A stretch of DNA of 64,000 bases from Arthrobacter sp. Soc17.1.1.1 (GTDB lineage: Bacteria > Actinomycetota > Actinomycetes > Actinomycetales > Micrococcaceae), in assembly GCF_036867195.1 (NCBI RefSeq), contig NZ_JBAJII010000001.1, forward strand, positions 3,224,001 through 3,288,000. Reading direction: 5' to 3'. Position 1 is the stretch's first letter, and each line of letters begins with the position of its first letter. The translations under genes and the position numbers were made by a program. Shown piece by piece: positions 61,100 to 64,000 of this stretch. Below the pieces are notes generated by a model. That model did no database searches. It was not told the origin of the DNA and saw only the letters and a program-made list of their open reading frames with translations.

Positions 61100-62623
61100 A
61101 TGAGCGAGACCGTCCCCGTGGTGGACATGCAGGGCATCTCCATCGCCTTCCCGGGCGTGAAGGCGCTCGACGGCGTCGACTTCCGGCTGTTCCCGGGAGA
61201 GGTTCACGCCCTCCTCGGCGAGAACGGCGCCGGGAAGTCGACCCTCATCAAGGCGCTGACAGGCGTCTACCCGCTGGACAGCGGAACCATCACCGTCCTC
61301 GGGGCGCAGCAGAGCTTCGGCACCCCGGCGGAGGCACAGGCGGCCGGGATCAGCACGGTCTACCAGGAGGTGAACCTGTGCCCGAACCTCTCGGTCGAGG
61401 AGAACATCCTGCTGGGCCGCGAACCGCGCCGGCGCGGGGGCATCCACTGGCGGAACGTCCGGCGGAGGGCGCAGGAGGTCCTCGGGCAACTGCAGCTGGG
61501 CCACATCGACCCCCGATCCATCCTGTCCTCGCACTCCATCGCCGTCCAGCAGCTCGTCGCCATCGCGCGGGCCATGCAGGTGGACGCGCGGGTCCTCATC
61601 CTCGACGAACCCACCTCCAGCCTCGACGCGGACGAGGTCCAGCAGCTGTTCGCCGTCATCCGGACGCTCCGGGACCGGGGGGTGGCGATCCTGTTCGTCT
61701 CCCACTTCCTCGAGCAGGTCTACGAGGTCTCCGACCGCATGACCGTGCTCCGCAACGGCCGGCTCGTGGGTGAGTACCCGACCCGCGATCTGCCGCGCAT
61801 GGGCCTGATCTCCAAGATGATCGGCAAGGAACTGGACGCCCTGACCGCCCTCGAGGAGGCCGAGAGCCGGCGCCACCCGGACCGCACGGAGCAGGTGCCG
61901 TTCCTGCAGGCGGAGGGCCTGGGCCGGAAGGGCTCCGTACGGGACGTCACGGTCACCGTCCACGCCGGGGAGATCCTCGGCCTCGCCGGGCTGCTCGGGT
62001 CCGGCCGCACCGAGACGGCGAGGCTGCTCTTCGGCGCCGACCGCGCGGACCAGGGACAGCTGACCATCAGCGGCACCCCCCGTACGCTGCGCACGCCGCG
62101 GTCCGCCATCGACCGCGGCATCGCCTTCTCCTCCGAGAACCGGAAGGAGGAGGGACTGATCGGGGACCTGTCGGTCCGCGACAACCTGATCCTCGCGATG
62201 CAGGCCGGCAAGGGCTGGTGGCGGCGCGTCCCCCGCGCCACCCAGGACGAGCTGGCCGAGCGGTTCATCAGGGCCCTCGACATCCGCCCGTCCAACCGGG
62301 ACTCGCTCATCCGGGACCTCAGCGGCGGCAACCAGCAGAAGGTGCTGCTCGCCCGCTGGCTCATCACCGAGCCGAAGCTGCTCATCCTCGACGAGCCGAC
62401 CCGGGGCATCGACATCGGCGCCAAGACGCAGATCCAGAAGCTCATCAGCAACCTCGCAGCCGACGGCATGTCCGTCATCTTCATCTCGGCCGAACTCGAG
62501 GAAGTACTGCGCCTCAGCGACCACATCGCCATCCTCAAGGACCGGCAGATGGTGGCCGACATTCCCAACGACGGAGTCACCATGGAAGACGTCATGACGG
62601 TCATCGCGGGAACGAACCCATGA
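61100..62623 (+). CDS. Sugar ABC transporter ATP-binding protein (two-domain, YtfR/RbsA type)
   Basis: 507 aa with two ABC cassettes. First: Walker A GENGAGKST, signature region LSSHSIAVQQLVAIARA (less canonical than LSxGQ), Walker B VLILDEPTSSLD. Second: GLLGSGRTET (degenerate Walker A), LSGGNQQKVLLARWL and LLILDEPTRGIDIGAK. One cassette with a weak catalytic site is normal for the RbsA group. ATG 61100 after AGGAGGG. Stop overlaps the next start (ATGA). Confidence 0.95.
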   Translation: MSETVPVVDMQGISIAFPGVKALDGVDFRLFPGEVHALLGENGAGKSTLIKALTGVYPLDSGTITVLGAQQSFGTPAEAQAAGISTVYQEVNLCPNLSVEENILLGREPRRRGGIHWRNVRRRAQEVLGQLQLGHIDPRSILSSHSIAVQQLVAIARAMQVDARVLILDEPTSSLDADEVQQLFAVIRTLRDRGVAILFVSHFLEQVYEVSDRMTVLRNGRLVGEYPTRDLPRMGLISKMIGKELDALTALEEAESRRHPDRTEQVPFLQAEGLGRKGSVRDVTVTVHAGEILGLAGLLGSGRTETARLLFGADRADQGQLTISGTPRTLRTPRSAIDRGIAFSSENRKEEGLIGDLSVRDNLILAMQAGKGWWRRVPRATQDELAERFIRALDIRPSNRDSLIRDLSGGNQQKVLLARWLITEPKLLILDEPTRGIDIGAKTQIQKLISNLAADGMSVIFISAELEEVLRLSDHIAILKDRQMVADIPNDGVTMEDVMTVIAGTNP

Positions 62624-63651
62624 GCGCGCTGCTGAAGCACCGCCTCACCTGGCCCGTCCTCGCGCTGGTCCTGCTGCTCCTGCTCAACCAGCTCTTCCGC
62701 GCGGACTTCCTCTCGGTCCGTGTCCAGGACGGCCACCTGTACGGGAGCCTGATCGACATCCTCCGCAACGGGGCCCCGACCATCCTGATCGCGCTCGGCA
62801 TGACCCTCGTCATCGCCTCCCGCGGCATCGACCTCTCCGTGGGGGCGGTCGCGGCCATCGCCGGCGCCGTCTCCTGCATGTACATCTACAGCTCCCCCGA
62901 TCCCACCTCCCTGCAGACCGCGGCCACCGGTGTGGCGATCGCCGTCGTCGCCGGGCTCCTCCTCGGGGCGTGGAACGGGTTCCTGGTCTCGGTCATCGGG
63001 ATCCAGCCGATCATCGCCACGCTCGTCCTCATGACCGCCGGCCGGGGGCTCGCCCAGCTGGTCACCGACGGGCAGATCATCTCCGTCTCCAACGACTCCT
63101 ACCAGGCGATCGGCGCCGGCTTCTTCCTGGGCCTGCCCATCTCGATCCTCATCGCGGCGGCCGCCTTCGGTGCCGCCGGGCTGCTCACGCGCCGCACGGC
63201 CCTCGGCACGCTCATCGAGGCCGTGGGCATCAACCCCGTGGCCAGCCGGCTCGCCGGCCTCGACGCCCGCACCATCACCTGGACCGTGTACATCTTCAGC
63301 GGACTGTGCGCGGCGGTCGCGGGCCTCATGATCAGCTCGAACGTCACCGCCGCCGACTCCAACAACGCCGGCCTCTACATCGAGATGGACGCCATCCTCG
63401 CCGTCGTGATCGGCGGCACCTCGCTGGCCGGTGGCCGCTACAGCCTCGTGGGCACGCTCGTCGGGGCGCTCATCATCCAGACCCTGACCACCACCGTCTA
63501 CACGCTGGGCATCCCGCCCGAGGCGACCCTGGTGTTCAAGGCGCTCGTGGTGATCATCGTCTGCCTCCTGCAGTCCCCCAGGGCGCGCACCCTCTTCGGG
63601 CGACGCAGGCCCCCCGTCACCGCGCAGCCGCGGGTGGAGGTGGCCGCCTGA
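62620..63651 (+). CDS. Sugar ABC transporter permease (YtfT/RbsC type)
   Basis: 343-aa membrane protein, about 8-10 helices. Family marks: GMTLVIASRGIDLSVGAVAAIAGA and DAILAVVIGGTSLAGGRYSLVG. Forms the membrane channel with the next gene. Start overlaps the ATPase stop; its own stop overlaps the next start (TGATG). Confidence 0.94.
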   Translation: MSALLKHRLTWPVLALVLLLLLNQLFRADFLSVRVQDGHLYGSLIDILRNGAPTILIALGMTLVIASRGIDLSVGAVAAIAGAVSCMYIYSSPDPTSLQTAATGVAIAVVAGLLLGAWNGFLVSVIGIQPIIATLVLMTAGRGLAQLVTDGQIISVSNDSYQAIGAGFFLGLPISILIAAAAFGAAGLLTRRTALGTLIEAVGINPVASRLAGLDARTITWTVYIFSGLCAAVAGLMISSNVTAADSNNAGLYIEMDAILAVVIGGTSLAGGRYSLVGTLVGALIIQTLTTTVYTLGIPPEATLVFKALVVIIVCLLQSPRARTLFGRRRPPVTAQPRVEVAA

Positions 63652-64000
63652 TGTCCGTCCTCACCCGCACCTCCGCCCCGCTCGGCCGCTCCCGGATCGG
63701 CAGCCTGCAGAGCAAGGCACGGTACGCCCCCACGCTGGCGACCGTGGGCCTGTTCGTCGCGATGTTCGCCGTCGGCGCCGCCATGTACCCGGGGTTCCTG
63801 TCCGGGCAGGTCTTCCTGAACCTCCTCATCGACAACACCTTCCTGATCGTGCTCGCCGTCGGCATGACGTTCGTGATCCTCACCGGGGGCATCGACCTGT
63901 CGGTCGGCTCCGTCGTGGCGCTGTCCATGATGATCGCCGCCGCCCTCCTGCAGGCCGGCTGGAGCCCGGTCGCGGTGATCCTCCTCGTGCTCCTGACGGG
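63651..64000 (+). CDS. Second sugar ABC permease (YjfF type), partial
   Basis: First 116 residues only; the gene runs off the right edge. AVGMTFVILTGGIDLSVGSV matches the RbsC/YjfF permease core. Start ATG 63651 shares bases with the previous stop. Two permeases plus YtfQ- and YtfR-like genes make the galactofuranose-type four-gene system likely. Confidence 0.9.
   Translation, partial: MSVLTRTSAPLGRSRIGSLQSKARYAPTLATVGLFVAMFAVGAAMYPGFLSGQVFLNLLIDNTFLIVLAVGMTFVILTGGIDLSVGSVVALSMMIAAALLQAGWSPVAVILLVLLT

Overview
The window is high-GC actinobacterial DNA, most consistent with Micrococcaceae (Arthrobacter-like). The evidence is the very GC-rich third codon positions, DUF3073, HspR with HAIR boxes, ANTAR regulators, a Septum_form protein, and a leaderless promoter signature (TANNNT 6-8 nt before a start codon) in about a dozen genes. 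It reads as ordinary chromosome. I see no insertion sequence, phage gene, CRISPR array, tRNA or rRNA.

Layout. 1-4 kb: end of a carbohydrate ABC locus (solute-binding lipoprotein running off the left edge, divergent LacI regulator, perfect operator palindrome, ROK regulator). 4-12 kb: DUF3073, Septum_form protein, clpB under an HspR box, a lipoprotein PBP, an SPFH/flotillin protein. 12.3-17 kb: an operon of APC permease, agmatine deiminase and an amidase-signature hydrolase behind a perfect 19-bp operator. 17-27 kb: YccF, a DEAD-box helicase with a structured leader, M20 amidohydrolase, GAF protein, trmB, DUF695, an EAL-CBS phosphodiesterase, a small DUF1059 gene, a secreted amidase.

27-31 kb: a four-gene minus-strand cassette (SDR, YcaO, degenerate NodB-like protein, two-helix membrane protein). 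31-37 kb: PspA-like protein with a membrane partner, then hspR, dnaJ, grpE and dnaK (transcribed dnaK to hspR) behind two HAIR boxes. 37-46 kb: DUF2252, a PadR-controlled membrane protein with a divergent cupin gene, a cyclic-di-GMP-I riboswitch leading through a short upstream ORF to an OmpR-type response regulator, a degenerate HPt protein, and a complete two-component pair. 46-64 kb: MMPL transporter with divergent MarR, a WXG100-like three-gene locus, a low-molecular-weight phosphatase, LysE exporter, PabB fused to a P-loop kinase-like domain, sarcosine-oxidase-like enzyme, GAF and GAF-ANTAR proteins, and a galactofuranose/ribose-type ABC transporter cut by the right edge.

Two themes tie genes together. 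Proteostasis: HAIR boxes at dnaK and clpB give one HspR regulon. Cyclic-di-GMP: an EAL phosphodiesterase and a c-di-GMP riboswitch lie 17 kb apart. The most unusual points are the riboswitch/uORF/response-regulator arrangement, the YcaO cassette, the P-loop-PabB fusion, the agmatine operon using an amidase-signature enzyme where AguB is expected, and the WXG100-like locus. All functions come from reading sequence and family knowledge; no database search was run.
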